Source of the DNA: Ilyonectria destructans
Lineage: Eukaryota; Ascomycota; Sordariomycetes; Hypocreales; Nectriaceae
Length of the DNA: 64,000 nt
Direction: 5' to 3'
NCBI GenBank assembly: GCA_020740775.1
Contig: JAHEWK010000015.1
Coordinates: 744,001-808,000 of the forward strand
Below the pieces are notes generated by a model that worked only from the letters and a program-made list of their open reading frames with translations, made no database searches and had not been told where the DNA came from. A program made the translations under genes and the position numbers. Below are positions 1 through 10,787 of the stretch, piece after piece (the first letter of the stretch is position 1; each line of letters starts with the position of its first letter).

Positions 1-1329
1 GTCTTCGGCAGAGACAACTAGCTCTGATTAGCGGATCCCAGCGTTGGTAGGGAGTGCCGTGGATGATAACAACACACCTAGGACCGAAGCGACGATACAA
101 TAAAAGAGTGGAGGATCTGGCGTTTTCCCTTTTGGATCCAGGTAAGACCTCTCTGGTTCCAGAGAGCACATGTGTGGTCTTGATTCTGACAATGTCCAGG
201 TTCATTAGAGGCACTGCAGGAGAATCCCAGCGAGATCAAGCCCCTCCGGAGGACCTGCTACTACTCTCACCCTCGTCGCTCTCACTAGAAGATCCCAACC
301 AACCCTGGCAGTCGTGAAACGTTGGGGCTGAATACACCACTCTCTTCAAGGTAGCTCCCAGACGTCCAGAACCTGGCAAGTTCCAGCGTCATGGCCGTGA
401 AAGCAGAGTTGAAGCATCTCGCCGTGCAGGGAACATTGTGTCCGGATTGGTGCGCAAACAGAGTCCCTCGTGTGTCGATGTCTTGACCAGGGGAGATTTT
501 CGGAGTAAGTCTTACTGCTGCTACGTCGGCCACATTGCAACCGGGGTTGACGTGACTTGACTGCCAGGATACATAGCGTCTACCACCCCAGGACCGCACG
601 AGATTCAGTGAGCCGGTTCCCATCACCTCCGACAGACCATCGATCTGAGACGCTTTCCCACCTCCCGATCTCTTCCGGGCCCTCAGCCGGTTCATCTGGG
701 GACGTGGTTTAGTTGTACAAGGCTCCCAGTTCATGACCCAAGATCTAGGGTCATGTACCCGGAAAAGAGAGATCAAGCGGGCTAGCACCTGCCGTCTGCA
801 AGACACTAAGCCCAAGTCAGATCTTCCGGAAACATTGGTGGTACCTTAGGGAACTACAAACCACGGTGAGGGTGCTCATCGGCCAGTATCTGACATTGCC
901 GCCGCTACCGAGTTCAAGCCATTGGGAGGAGAAGGACAGAGAGATCTTGAGCAAGACTGCGCTGTAGTAATGCCGTAACGACGAAGCATGTGAAGAGACC
1001 CATTCGCTTTGGAGCCTGTGCATTTAAATGTAGGTGCATCCTGTCCCTAATTTGTACCATCCCACTCCATTCCGGCGACGTCCGCCATTGTGTTCCAGCC
1101 GTTACCAAGGCGCCGGGTTGCTGCAACACCCACGGCTAATTCGTGACTTCACACAGGTGGTGACTCCATAGGGAGGACACCAGACATCACTTAATTGAGG
1201 CAAATTTTGGCGATTCTGATAGCTGCTAAAGCTTGAGCTAGGCCTCATTATTCATGCTCTGGTATTCATCTAAGATCATAACATGAATGCTCTGTGATTG
1301 GCATTCATGGCGGTGAGCAAGCTACTCTG
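1..1329. other. Left-edge region without a supported gene
   Basis: No open frame here has a recognisable domain or a convincing splice pattern. The longest frame, on the minus strand at about 285-815, has no ATG at its start and matches no family I know. The sequence is of normal complexity with no obvious repeats. It may hold the 3' end or UTR of a gene outside the window. Confidence 0.4.
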
Positions 1330-2589
1330 CTAGGAAGAATTTGCTTCGTCCCACTCTACCCACCGTCGTATCACCTCGTCCACCTTCCGGACACCATCCC
1401 GGGTCGCTTCTACTTCAAACCACTCACGATGGTCTCTTCCACAGGCCTCACAGTTGTCCTTGTTCGCCCGCAACCCCATCCCCGCAAGCTCAATATGAAC
1501 CAGGCGCTCGACGCGGTGACAATGTGGTGTCATGTGAGGAACGACGCCGGACGACTCGCTGGCGCCTGGCAGGTACGGGTAGTAACGCAGCATCTCAATG
1601 TCGTAACCGCACTGGCGCTGCCACTGGTTCATGCGTCGCTGGACGTTGGCCGCGCGGCCGATCTTGAGCACCATGGTCTTGTCCTTGGTGGCACTGCTCT
1701 GGTTGGCGAACCGGGACACGACATCGCTGGGTCGTCGTGAACGGGTGCCACCCGCGGGCGAAGGTGGTGCGAGGAGAGACCGTGCTGCGTCCACGGGCGG
1801 AGCAGAGTCAGACACGGGTGTGAGCCAGAACATGTATATGAAGCCTGGTTCCTCCGAGTTGAGAAAGGGCCGCGCGACCTCTGTCATCAAGGCCGAGGCG
1901 GTGGGCGTATCCAACGAGTCCGGAATCAGGTCCTTGACCTGCCCAGTTTGAGAGGATTTTGGGGGTCGATGCGAGTTTCTCCCTGGCGATGCCGTTGATG
2001 CATCTACGCGCTGACGAGGGGGTTTGGAGGCGGCCTGTGGCATCGAGCTCCGTCTTGAAGCTGGTACCGGGATCGACGTTCGCTGCACCGGCCGCGGTTG
2101 TGGTCTTGGGGGGCGATTCTCAGGGATTTCCTCCAGCGGTACCGAGAAGCAGAAGCAGAAATGGAGCTTCTTCGCCGGCTTCGGTCGCGCCGTCTTGGCT
2201 GGCTTGTATCCTCCAGCGCTTCCATTCGCCGGCCTCGCCTGGCCGGTCTTCCTCTTGGGCTTGTCCTGCAGGTCCACCAGTCCGAGGCGATCCGCCAGCG
2301 TATCGATGCTCGTGCGGCCTTCTAAAATGGGCGTCGCTGTTCCTCTCGGCCCGGGGCTAGAATGCGCAGAGAGGCTTGCTTGTTCCTTGTGCTGCCAGCA
2401 GTACAGGCTCTCATCGCTCGGGTCGGGAGTCAACGGTCGTCGCTTGGGTTTGGGGGACGCTGATTCCGCAGCAGCAATCGGACGGCGGCAGGCCCGGCCG
2501 TTGGAGGTGATGCCTCGACATGTCGCGTTTGGGTTGAGGGAGTCGGAGCGGCCGATGAAGGATTCGGGCGTGTTGGCGACAAAGGGCAT
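1330..2589 (-). CDS. T5orf172 / GIY-YIG-like domain protein
   Basis: A single-exon gene of 419 aa. The C-terminal third (about residues 245-410) looks like the fungal T5orf172 (DUF1766) domain, a GIY-YIG-like fold: it opens with PGFIYMFWLTP, continues with KTMVLKIGRAANVQRRMNQW, and carries a later Cys-x2-Cys-x3-His cluster followed by EWFEV. The N-terminus has a separate small Cys/His module (TCRGITSNGRACRR, later YCWQHK) that could bind zinc. The middle is basic, rich in Pro and Lys, and probably disordered. GIY-YIG folds are often nucleases, but I cannot identify the active residues of this branch, so catalysis is not claimed. The start is the first ATG of the frame. No close partner gene suggests a pathway. 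Confidence 0.8.
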   Translation of the reverse strand: MPFVANTPESFIGRSDSLNPNATCRGITSNGRACRRPIAAAESASPKPKRRPLTPDPSDESLYCWQHKEQASLSAHSSPGPRGTATPILEGRTSIDTLADRLGLVDLQDKPKRKTGQARPANGSAGGYKPAKTARPKPAKKLHFCFCFSVPLEEIPENRPPRPQPRPVQRTSIPVPASRRSSMPQAASKPPRQRVDASTASPGRNSHRPPKSSQTGQVKDLIPDSLDTPTASALMTEVARPFLNSEEPGFIYMFWLTPVSDSAPPVDAARSLLAPPSPAGGTRSRRPSDVVSRFANQSSATKDKTMVLKIGRAANVQRRMNQWQRQCGYDIEMLRYYPYLPGASESSGVVPHMTPHCHRVERLVHIELAGMGLRANKDNCEACGRDHREWFEVEATRDGVRKVDEVIRRWVEWDEANSS

Positions 2590-3480
2590 GATGGTGGTGG
2601 TGGTGTTTCTCGAAAGGCGGCGAGGTTGTCGCTTTATCGCAGCATTTCTCGACAGAACCAGACGGCCTGGGCTGCGCCGTAATTTGTAGACGAAGTTCTC
2701 TTTGAGGAAACCCTGATTCCGAGAACTGAGAACAGGCAGGCCCGCTGCTGGGGCCGCCGAGACCTTGCTTCACATTGTGTGGTTGGTCGGCGAAGCGCGT
2801 GAGTGAGCGGCGAGGCTGGGCGGTGAATGTTCTCATCATCGTGTGGCTGTGTTTTGTGGCTGAGTGAACGGGCGCCATCACTGTTTCGCCGTCGCCTCTT
2901 GACACTCAACGAACAGGTAGAATGAAAACTGGACTGATGAGATATTCAGAATGATTGAATGAACACTGAAATCGCTTGTGTCTGGATTGGAGGTTCATCT
3001 TCGTCTCGCTCTCCGTCCTGTTCCACTGATCCGTTCTCGCATGTTCATCCTATGGCTGATCCCCAGACAGGATTGAAAGCCCAGTTAGCCACACTTAGCT
3101 AGACTCATACCACAATCACAATCCTCAAGTGGTCGATTTCTAATCACATTCATCTTGAGACGTGATACTATGAATCCATTCATCTTTTCGGATGTAAAAA
3201 TAAACTGATTGTTCTTACACCCGTTACCTCCGGACTCTTGTGGAGAATCTGGAGCGGCGCCGCTAGCGGGCCGTCGCCGACGCTAGCGGTCTTTGTGGGT
3301 CGGCGCCGACATCGTGAAGTTCGTCGCCGCGATGAGAATGGGGAGCGGCGATGGATTGCTATAAGAGCGTATGTATCCTTCAATAGAAATCAGTCCAGAA
3401 TACTCATCACATCAATTCGATATATTCCACCTTCTTTTCAAGATTCACCACACTCCACATCTCTCCTGACAGTCTAAACC
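2590..3480. promoter_or_regulatory. Divergent upstream region (T5orf172 gene / SDR gene)
   Basis: This stretch separates two divergently transcribed genes and must hold both promoters. The left half is ordinary sequence. The right half holds a GC-rich block at about 3250-3345 with three short perfect palindromes, listed separately, followed by an AT- and CT-rich stretch leading to the SDR start. No ORF in it is supported. Confidence 0.55.
3260..3310. promoter_or_regulatory. Three GC-rich palindromes upstream of the SDR gene
   Basis: Three perfect palindromes lie 170-220 bp before the SDR start: CCGCTAGCGG at 3260-3269, CGCTAGCG at 3281-3288, and GTCGGCGCCGAC at 3299-3310. The first two share the same 8-bp core with starts exactly 20 bp apart, about two helical turns. 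CCG-N4-CGG and CGG-N2-CCG are the kind of paired CGG half-sites bound by dimeric Zn2Cys6 regulators, and such a regulator lies just beyond the SDR gene. Binding is inference. Confidence 0.5.
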
Positions 3481-4302
3481 ATGGCTCCCAAGTTTATCAA
3501 CAAGTTGAACAACCAACGCGTCCTCGTGCTGGGCGGCTCAACTGGCATCGGCTTCGCTGTAGCAGAAGGAGCCCTTGAACACGGGGCCGATGTCATCATT
3601 AGCAGCTCCAACCAGACCAAGCTTGACAATGCCGTGAATCGCCTCAAGAAGCACATCGAGACTGCCAACCTTCCAGAGCGCCGCGTTTCTGGACAAACCT
3701 GCGATCTCTCAAACCCAAAACTGATTGATGCAAACATTTTGCGCCTTTTGGAGTTCGCAACAAAGGACGGAAAGATAAACCACGTCGTTTTCACCGCTGG
3801 TGACGCCGTCAAGACCCTTAATCTTGAGGAGATCGTTGCTGAGGATATTCCAAAAGTCGGCATGGTGCGCGTCACTGGTGCCATGATTCTGGCTAAACAC
3901 CTGGGAAAGTACATCAACCAGGAAACTAGCAGCTCATTCACCCTTACCGGCGGGTCCATGTCTTGGCGCCCAAGCCCCGGGTGGTCTGTCCTTTCTAGTA
4001 TAGGTGGCGGCATCGAGGCTCTTGCCAGAGGACTGGCCATCGACTTGAAACCCGTGCGGGTCAACTGCGCTGTTCCTGGAGCTATTCACACCGAGTTGTT
4101 TGATACCATTTCAGAGGAGATAATTGACGCGACGCTGGAGTCGATGAAGAGGGACACCATCACGCGCACGGTTGGCACACCAGAGGAGATGGCTGAGGTG
4201 TATCTTTACTTTATGAAGAGCACATTTGCGACTGGCACGAGTGTGACGGCGGATGGCGGAAGGTTGGTTGGTGATAGCAAAGATGCCAACATCATCATTT
4301 GA
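3481..4302 (+). CDS. Short-chain dehydrogenase/reductase-family protein, atypical active site
   Basis: An intronless gene of 273 aa, the usual length of a classical SDR. The nucleotide-binding glycine motif GGSTGIG is at residues 18-24, and the C-terminal half has the SDR-type run RVNCAVPGAIHTELF. The active site is unusual. A Ser sits in TLTGGS (residue 159), but at the places expected for the Tyr and Lys of YxxxK (about 171 and 175) the sequence reads LSSIG, so both seem absent. This fits a fungal SDR subgroup with a degenerate active site, or a protein that binds cofactor but acts differently. It is convergent with a Zn2Cys6 regulator gene only about 50 bp away. The substrate is unknown. 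There is no signal peptide, so it is probably cytosolic. Confidence 0.85.
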   Translation: MAPKFINKLNNQRVLVLGGSTGIGFAVAEGALEHGADVIISSSNQTKLDNAVNRLKKHIETANLPERRVSGQTCDLSNPKLIDANILRLLEFATKDGKINHVVFTAGDAVKTLNLEEIVAEDIPKVGMVRVTGAMILAKHLGKYINQETSSSFTLTGGSMSWRPSPGWSVLSSIGGGIEALARGLAIDLKPVRVNCAVPGAIHTELFDTISEEIIDATLESMKRDTITRTVGTPEEMAEVYLYFMKSTFATGTSVTADGGRLVGDSKDANIII

Positions 4303-4354
4303 TCTTGTTGTGATCGGAGTCGAGTCTGTCTTGAAGAATTTGTAGAATCATTGC

Positions 4355-6206
4355 TTAGATTGGAAATACAGTGCCCTCATCATCGTCAACCAAGGGCCAA
4401 TTTGCACATGATTTAAGCAAGTCGCTAGAACCACAAGCTTTGGATTCGAGAACCTGTTCCTTATCCTCCCGCAAGCAGAACACTAGACCGTTGCGAAATT
4501 TTCTGCCGACGCCTTTGAGGGCTTCCCTCATTCGCTCAAACGTGAGGAGCAGTACTTCAATGTCATCTCGTAATGCGGGGTCTTTTAGACATGCCGAGTC
4601 GGGTGAGGTTGATGATTTCTTGGTAGAGGGGCACAGATACTCCATCACAATGATGCGTCCACATGTAAATAGCTTTGAAGATAGGTGCGGGTTGACGAAG
4701 ATGTCTGTCGATGTCCGAGACGCATCGCGAATCATCGAAACGGAATTCCGGGCTGCGGCGACGCAGTGCGGCCAGTTGGTCGCTAGGTCGCTTTGTCCCT
4801 TACGAGTCTCATTTCCATGGAGAGGCTTGTGGTAGAGGAGAATGGTGCTCGTGTTCAAAATGAGGTTGAGCCAAGTAACAAGCGTGAAATCGGAATAGTT
4901 TGCGGCGGAGAGATTGGTGGCAGACCGAGGTAGAATAAGGCGTATCCTCAATAGATGGGATGTCAGTGCATCAATGTAAGGCCGCTGCTCGTCGCTGTCG
5001 TCATCAAGTGTATAGATGCGTTCGCACACACGCCCGAGGAACACGTAGGCGAGGACAATAAACTGCATCAATGTCGCAGTCTTCTTTCGAGACTGACCCT
5101 GGACCAACGTGATGAGACGGTCAAGGTTCGAGGTATAGAGAATAGAGTTATTTGTTGACGGCGTGGTCGCAGCTTGGAACTCATCATCGTCCATCGGGAA
5201 ATTGATCCCCAGCTGTCGATCATCGATCGCGTGTGTCAGTCCAATCGGGAAACACATCCCTCTGTCAAAGATAAAAAGCATCCAGAGAACCCGCCGGCAC
5301 TCCTCCTTCGTGATCCAGTTGGTAGAAGTCTGTGATGTGCAACGACTAGGTATTGTATGGACTTCCCTATCCTGTTGTTGTAGGTTGCAGGCTACACAAA
5401 ACCGCCATGCCGATCCGAGAAACATCCAGGCCGTCGAGTACTCTGTCAGAATCATGGCCTGGAAGATGATAAAATTTGCAGATAGAATGGTTTGCAACGG
5501 ATTATCCGTCGAATGAATGGTTTTTGAGAAGAGACTCCTTGCTTCGTTGAACCAACCGATCTGCGCTTGTTGGATCTCGCGGTTCGGATGAGCACTTGCC
5601 GTCACCGCAATGATGGAGAAGAGAAGAAGGTGGGAATCGTAGCCAGGGGATTTTAGTTTTGACATCATGGTCGATCTGTGAAGAATTGGCAGGTATGGAT
5701 AGAACTTTTCGAAGTAGAGGTCCACCAGTTCCATCAATTCCTTTTGCGGAGGAAGAGTGACGGCTGGCAGCGGCGTTGTTGAGGAACCAGTAGGATCAGA
5801 CGATGAACTTTCAAACTGGGATTCTTGTTGTTGAACAGGATCGATTGATCCAATCCATGCTTCAGGCTCTTGGCGTAGCATTTCCGGCCCGATGGATGGC
5901 CAGTCTCCGGGTCGAGCGGTGCCATCGCCATGCGGCATGTCCGACATCCAGACACTGCCATCCTGGGGTTCTTCCAAATCTGAAATGGGAAGCCATTCAG
6001 CCGGTAAATATGTTGGGACTTGAGATGGAGCCCCGGCATAGAAGCAGACGTCGCCGCGCTTGAGACATGAGGAGCAATTCGGGCGGTCGCCCTAGCAGGT
6101 GTTCAGCGCCAGTTCCAAGGATTGTGAGCAAGAGTCTTACGTTGCATTTCTTCTTCCTAGACCGGCACCCTGTGCAGACGTCCTGCGACTTCGCCAGGGT
6201 TGTCAT
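4355..6206 (-). CDS. Zn2Cys6 fungal transcription factor
   Basis: Two exons (6206-6141 and 6091-4355) encode about 600 aa. Exon 1 holds the first three zinc-cluster Cys (VCTGCRSRKKKC, Cys11, 14 and 21). A 49-bp intron follows, and exon 2 resumes with GDRPNCSSCLKRGDVC, completing the C6 binuclear cluster. Splicing here is required, because the unspliced frame stops soon after. The middle region (LVDLYFEKFYPYLPILHRST onward) matches the fungal-specific transcription factor domain. The product is a nuclear DNA-binding regulator. Its gene ends about 50 bp from the end of the SDR gene on the other strand, so it could control that gene, although adjacency is the only evidence. Confidence 0.9.
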
Positions 6207-6958
6207 GTTGGTTTGTTAGAGACATGTTAAGTATCTGGAAGGTGAAGCATGCATTTGCGTCACATGAGCCGGAGTTTAGCACATGTCCGTAATCTTTACA
6301 GAAGTCATGAAAACGGCCGGGTCACGTGACTCTACGGTAGAGAGCCCATGGCAAGGCACGCTTGATGATGGGCACCACGAGTTCTTTGCAAATATATTAC
6401 ATAACTGAGATGCAAAGGTTGATAGACTTGTTGAAAGTCATGTATCTAGGGTGTTTATCTGGAGGTGCCGACCCCCGATGCCAGAGACAGATCTGGGCCA
6501 TCAGGGTACTTAACTCGTCGCTGGGCTTATTCCTATCGCCATATCAACAAACCCAACCTCCTGGCTATGCCATCGATTGAATAATTAATGATCATTGATT
6601 AAAGATGAATTCTTTCTAAAGCCTCGAATTCTCGGCCAACCCATTATGCCGTTGTACCCGATACTTGACTAATGTCTGACTCCTTCTGGAGTTGCCCTCT
6701 ATGCTATGGCTGCGATTCGGAGCGCAGACCCTTCCCTGACTAAATCAATGCTTCCCCTGCCGCCGTGATTTCAGCGACGCTCGTCTCTTAATTCGCGGCC
6801 CCGCAATCATGCCCATGATTATAGCCCTTGCAAGTGCATGCCCATGTGCATCGTGGCCAGCGCTGATACGCTTGGCGTGCTCTAGCAACGCGTCTAAGAG
6901 CCACTTTGAGACCTTGATGGTCTATCATTATGACGTCGACAGATGGTTGGAATGCGCT
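6207..6958. other. Intergenic region upstream of the Zn2Cys6 gene
   Basis: This region holds the promoter of the regulator at 4355-6206, which reads leftwards, and the 3' flank of the small hypothetical gene. A CACGTGAC element (E-box-like) lies near 6323-6330. I see no supported gene or repeat. Confidence 0.4.
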
Positions 6959-7501
6959 TCATGGGGATGAAGGCGATGAAGGCGATGCTTGACTCATAAA
7001 GTTGAACCCCACAATGCCTTCCGCCACGACAACATCACGACCAGTCGATGGACGCGAGTAGAGAGATACTCTCCTGCCGATGATGCCTTCGTTTCCAACT
7101 TCAAGCGACAACGGCTTGTCAAGGGGAAGCTCAACAAATTCGTCGTCGTAAGTCGCTGTGGCGGAGGGGAAGGCAAACTGGCGGAAGAGCCCACAGTCCC
7201 ATGCGCTTCTAGTGAGATCGCCACTCGAGCTTTCAACGCGAGTCAGCGCCATCCGGGTGATTTTCTCATGGCAGGGGTGTACTCACTGGATCACGACGTA
7301 GAGGTCGGAAAGCCCCTTCATGTCACACGCTTCGTTGGGCGTGAGTCTGGCGTGAGTCGCTGTCGCGCTGCCTGGACTGCCAGGTGTATGGAAGGCCAGG
7401 TCGCCGCATACGTTCCCTGGGGGGCTCACATTGGCGATGGGAGGGTTGAGGGCCACCAGGGCTCCTCCTCGAGGTCTGTTGGTGTTTTCAGGGCCGCACA
7501 T
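6959..7501 (-). CDS. Hypothetical protein, two exons
   Basis: I do not recognise this protein. A coherent two-exon model gives about 161 aa: exon 1 at 7501-7287, a 57-bp intron with donor GTGAGT, branch-like GCTGACT and an AAG acceptor, and exon 2 at 7229-6959. The frame stays open across the junction. The start has a reasonable context (CTTCAACATG). The N-terminal half is rich in Pro, Asn and Gly. The C-terminal half contains VELPLDKPLSLEVGNEGIIG and ends in a Ser/Pro tail. There is no signal peptide or membrane segment. The clean intron is the main support. Confidence 0.5.
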
Positions 7502-8254
7502 GTTGAAGGTGTCTTGAGGAATTGAACGTGGAGTGTAGATGGGGAGAATGAGACAAGAAGGAACAAAACCTCTGGGAATCTTGTCTTTATAGCACGAGTA
7601 TCACAGACAAAGGCCACGACCATCATCACGCGCTCCATATTCCTGAATCGTCTGGCGGTTTCATGGCTTCGGGCAAACTTGCGCAACTAGCGTCGCCCAA
7701 CCATGGCGCTGCATTTCCTAGCGCCCGACCCCAATCGGGAAACATGGATGAGCAAGTTTGAGGTGGAATTATGAAAGGCGCTCGTTGCGAGGCGCACTGA
7801 GTGTCTCCGGAATGTCCCATTAAACGCATAGTTTAATAATAGTAAGCGGGTCTTGCATTGGTAATGAACATGTTAGAAGATAACTCTGTATTATAAAACC
7901 CTGATAGATTGATATTAACCTTAGTTAGAGGGGTTAGAAAACCCCTCTCTAACCGGCCCGGTTCATCCGGGCCCAACAAGCAATCATCATCATCGCTTTA
8001 AACACTATTGCCCTGATCAATTTGGCCATAACGGATCCGTGAGAACATTACCTCTGACGCAATCACCGACTGAGGACGCTTCACACTTGCGGGATCGGAC
8101 TCTCGGCAGTTTTCCCGTGCTCCTCGCTTCCGTCACACATATAATGACGATGCTACCCCTCACCTTTCTGCTTCCCATCTTCACCATTGCTTCGGCATTT
8201 GAAGCTGGCTTGATACCGTCGATTTGTCCCTTACAAACCACAGCCCTAATCACC
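7502..8254. promoter_or_regulatory. Divergent upstream region (hypothetical gene / MnSOD)
   Basis: This stretch separates divergent genes. It holds two hairpins in a row (listed separately) and, from 8144, an in-frame upstream ATG that would lengthen the MnSOD N-terminus. No other coding region is supported. Confidence 0.45.
7927..7973. repeat. Two adjacent hairpins
   Basis: The first hairpin has a perfect 9-bp stem, AGAGGGGTT (7927-7935) against AACCCCTCT (7940-7948), with the loop AGAA. The second has a perfect 7-bp stem, GGCCCGG (7955-7961) against CCGGGCC (7967-7973), with a 5-base loop. A further pairing of GTTAG (7924-7928) with CTAAC (7949-7953) is possible as an alternative outer stem. 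They lie about 280 bp before the MnSOD start. Function is unknown; a miniature-element remnant or a structured 5' region are options. Confidence 0.5.
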
Positions 8255-9054
8255 ATGTCAGTCGGAGCTTACGCCCTCCCGGCGTTGCCGTACGCCTACA
8301 ATGTAAGTTCGCTGACATCTCTCTACCTTTCCGCGTCTTCACGGCGCTCTGGAATCACGAACTTCAAAAGCTCAAAGCTGACACACTCAGGCTCTGGAGC
8401 CCAGCATCTCGGGCCAGATCATGGAGCTTCATCACAGTAAGCACCACCAGGCTTATGTTACCAACCTCAACAATGCCCTTAAGACCTACGCCACCGCCAC
8501 CTCATCCAACGACATCGCCGGTCAGATTGCCCTCCAGAGCGCCATCAAGTTCAACGGAGGCGGCCACATCAACCACTCCCTCTTCTGGGAGAACCTGACC
8601 CCTGCTAGCTCAGCCGATGCGAACCCTGAGAGCGCCCCTACCTTGATGGCTGAGGTCGCCAAGACGTGGGGTGGCCTCGAGAGCTTCCAGGCCGCCATGA
8701 CCAAGACGCTCCTGGGTCTGCAGGGTAGCGGCTGGGGCTGGTTGGTCAAGGACTCTCAGGGTCTGCGCATTGTGACGACCAAGGACCAGGACCCCGTTGT
8801 CGGAGGTGAGGTGCCCATCTTTGGCATCGACATGTGGGAACACGCCTACTATCTGCAGGTGAGTACGGGAAGAGACGGACCATTCCGTCTCACACCGCAC
8901 GACAGGCCGTTTGCTGACCGATAAATCACAGTACCTCAACGGTAAGGCCGCTTACATCGATAACATCTGGAAGGTCATCAACTGGAAGACTTGCGAGGCC
9001 CGCTTCATTGGCACTCGCGAGGATGCTTTCAAGATCCTCAGGGCTTCTATCTAG
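8255..9054 (+). CDS. Superoxide dismutase [Mn/Fe], non-mitochondrial type
   Basis: Three exons (8255-8302, 8391-8858, 8932-9054) encode 212 aa. The enzyme dismutates superoxide to oxygen and hydrogen peroxide. Family hallmarks are present: MELHHSKHH with the first metal-ligand His, GGHINHSLFWENL, GSGWGWLV, and the signature DMWEHAYYLQYLNGK, which is rebuilt across the second splice junction. With the start at 8255 the N-terminus (MSVGAYALPALPY) begins directly at the mature-SOD motif with no mitochondrial presequence, which points to the cytosolic MnSOD known in several fungi. An in-frame upstream ATG at 8144 would add 37 residues including a hydrophobic stretch. I chose the later start because it matches the family length. 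Confidence 0.93.
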
Positions 9055-10787
9055 GAGTAACGGGATATGAGATGAAATACAGGAAGAGATGAGCAATACA
9101 TAAATTGATGAGCAAAGTCATTCGGTAACATGTTGCTCGATAAACGGCCACATTCAATGAAATGTCCACAATTGTGACACTAATACAGGAGCCACCGCCA
9201 GCTACCCCAATACCATTATCACAGTCTGAGACCAGTCTCGGTTAGGTGCCAAGTTGGGGGTCAGTGTGTGACTTGCGCAACGGAGATCGTCAGGGCCAGA
9301 TTGACGGCCGTCACTTGTGTTGCTCCGTCACCGCTCCGTCTATTGATTACGGCGATAGTACCACTAGACCACTTTAATCTATTATTAATTTCTCCTTTCA
9401 TTTCGTCGTGGTCCATTTACTCCTCTTGCCGAAGAGTGAAACTCCCCCGCCCTTCCGCCCTCCCGTACCCGCATATCCTCCCGTTCGTATTCAAATCTTC
9501 CGACGGGAGCTTAACCGTTTTGTCTACAGCCTTCGGAAATGATAGGTTTTGCGAGATGTCAGCCTGCGTGATTGTCCCGAACGGATATCCTCCTAAGCCA
9601 CTCAGGTGGATGAGGCCCAGCCGGTAGAGCCAAGCCGGCTTGCGGTTAAGCTCTGTGCTCCTCCAATGTGCAGAGAGTTAGGGGATGGACCCTGTGGAAC
9701 GTTTAATCCTGCCTATCAGAAGTGCTGAGTACTATCTCTGCAACGCGATGGGCTGAGCAGTTGTGCTACGTTCCCGCCAGGAGCTGAAAACCTGAGCGGG
9801 TGGGTGCATGACGCGTTGACTGCAGGTACAGCAGCCCTTGGAAGCTTATACAGTGTCAGGATCTTCTCAGCTACCACTTGATGCGTGGCCGTGGCCCTTT
9901 TGTACACTGTGATCTCGTGGTTGCAAGACTCTATCCCACAACCACGGTTTGAACCCCACTGGAGTCGTGATACAACACACCGTGCCTGAGCTCGAGCTTC
10001 GATATTAAAGGACCCATATTTGTCTCGTGGACCAAACAAATTTTGGAAACAAAGGTCCTTTGCGTTGGGCAAACGGCATTTGCGGCGAGACGCAGGCCAC
10101 GCTCATCACCGACATTTTCTGAAGTCAGCTAGCTCTAGGCGCCGCACGAAAGCCATGATAATTATTTGGCCGAGATTTGAGTCGGGAGGCTCGAGGTACA
10201 GCGACATAATGCCACAAAAGGCTTGTCACAAAGTTCAAACACCAAACAAGAGATTAGAGGAGGGGCTTCACAGAATGTTTGATCACAACTCGAAATCCAG
10301 CACATGCCATAAATAGCCCTATTTACTCTGGATTTCCGCATTAGTGTATATCTGTGCTGCGGTTTGCCAGGACTCGTCAGCTTAAACGGAAGTCCCGTTG
10401 TGGCGGTATCAAACGAGATTTCGCAGCACCATTTGACGGCCAGATCGACCCTTGAGCAACCTGCAAGCAATTGATTGCGTTTGATATACGAGGCAGACTC
10501 CACATCGGCCCATCTTGACCCCGACATCCTCGCCTGCAGCCGTTAGTACGACGGGAGCGTGCAGCATGGGAGAAGCGATACAGAGATACCAGACTGGGTT
10601 AAGGTTGTACGACGAGCAGAGGAGGGACCTTCAATGGTGGTATAAAGAGGACGAGCTGAGCTGGTGGATGAAAGCCATCAGCCAGTGAGACTAGGACACC
10701 CGAGAAAGTTGGTTCACTTGTCGCTCGTTTTATTCCTCTAGCTCTTTGTTACATTTCCCACCGTCGCTAAGCTTCCACCTCGCCGCC
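9055..10787. other. Intergenic region between MnSOD and the Ser/Thr-rich protein gene
   Basis: About 1.7 kb with no supported gene. An 8-bp inverted repeat, CGTGGTTG (about 9915-9922) with CAACCACG (about 9940-9947), could form a hairpin next to a GGTTTGAACC sequence. I could not fold this into a tRNA. The right end (10640-10787) holds a TATAAAG and CT-rich promoter-like sequence of the next gene. Confidence 0.4.

Noticed and set aside
285..815. A 176-codon minus-strand frame near the left edge
   Set aside because: It has no ATG at its start, no recognisable domain and no splice support.
9900..9970. A tRNA-like segment with a GGTTTGAACC box and an 8-bp hairpin
   Set aside because: No acceptor stem or D arm could be built around it on either strand.
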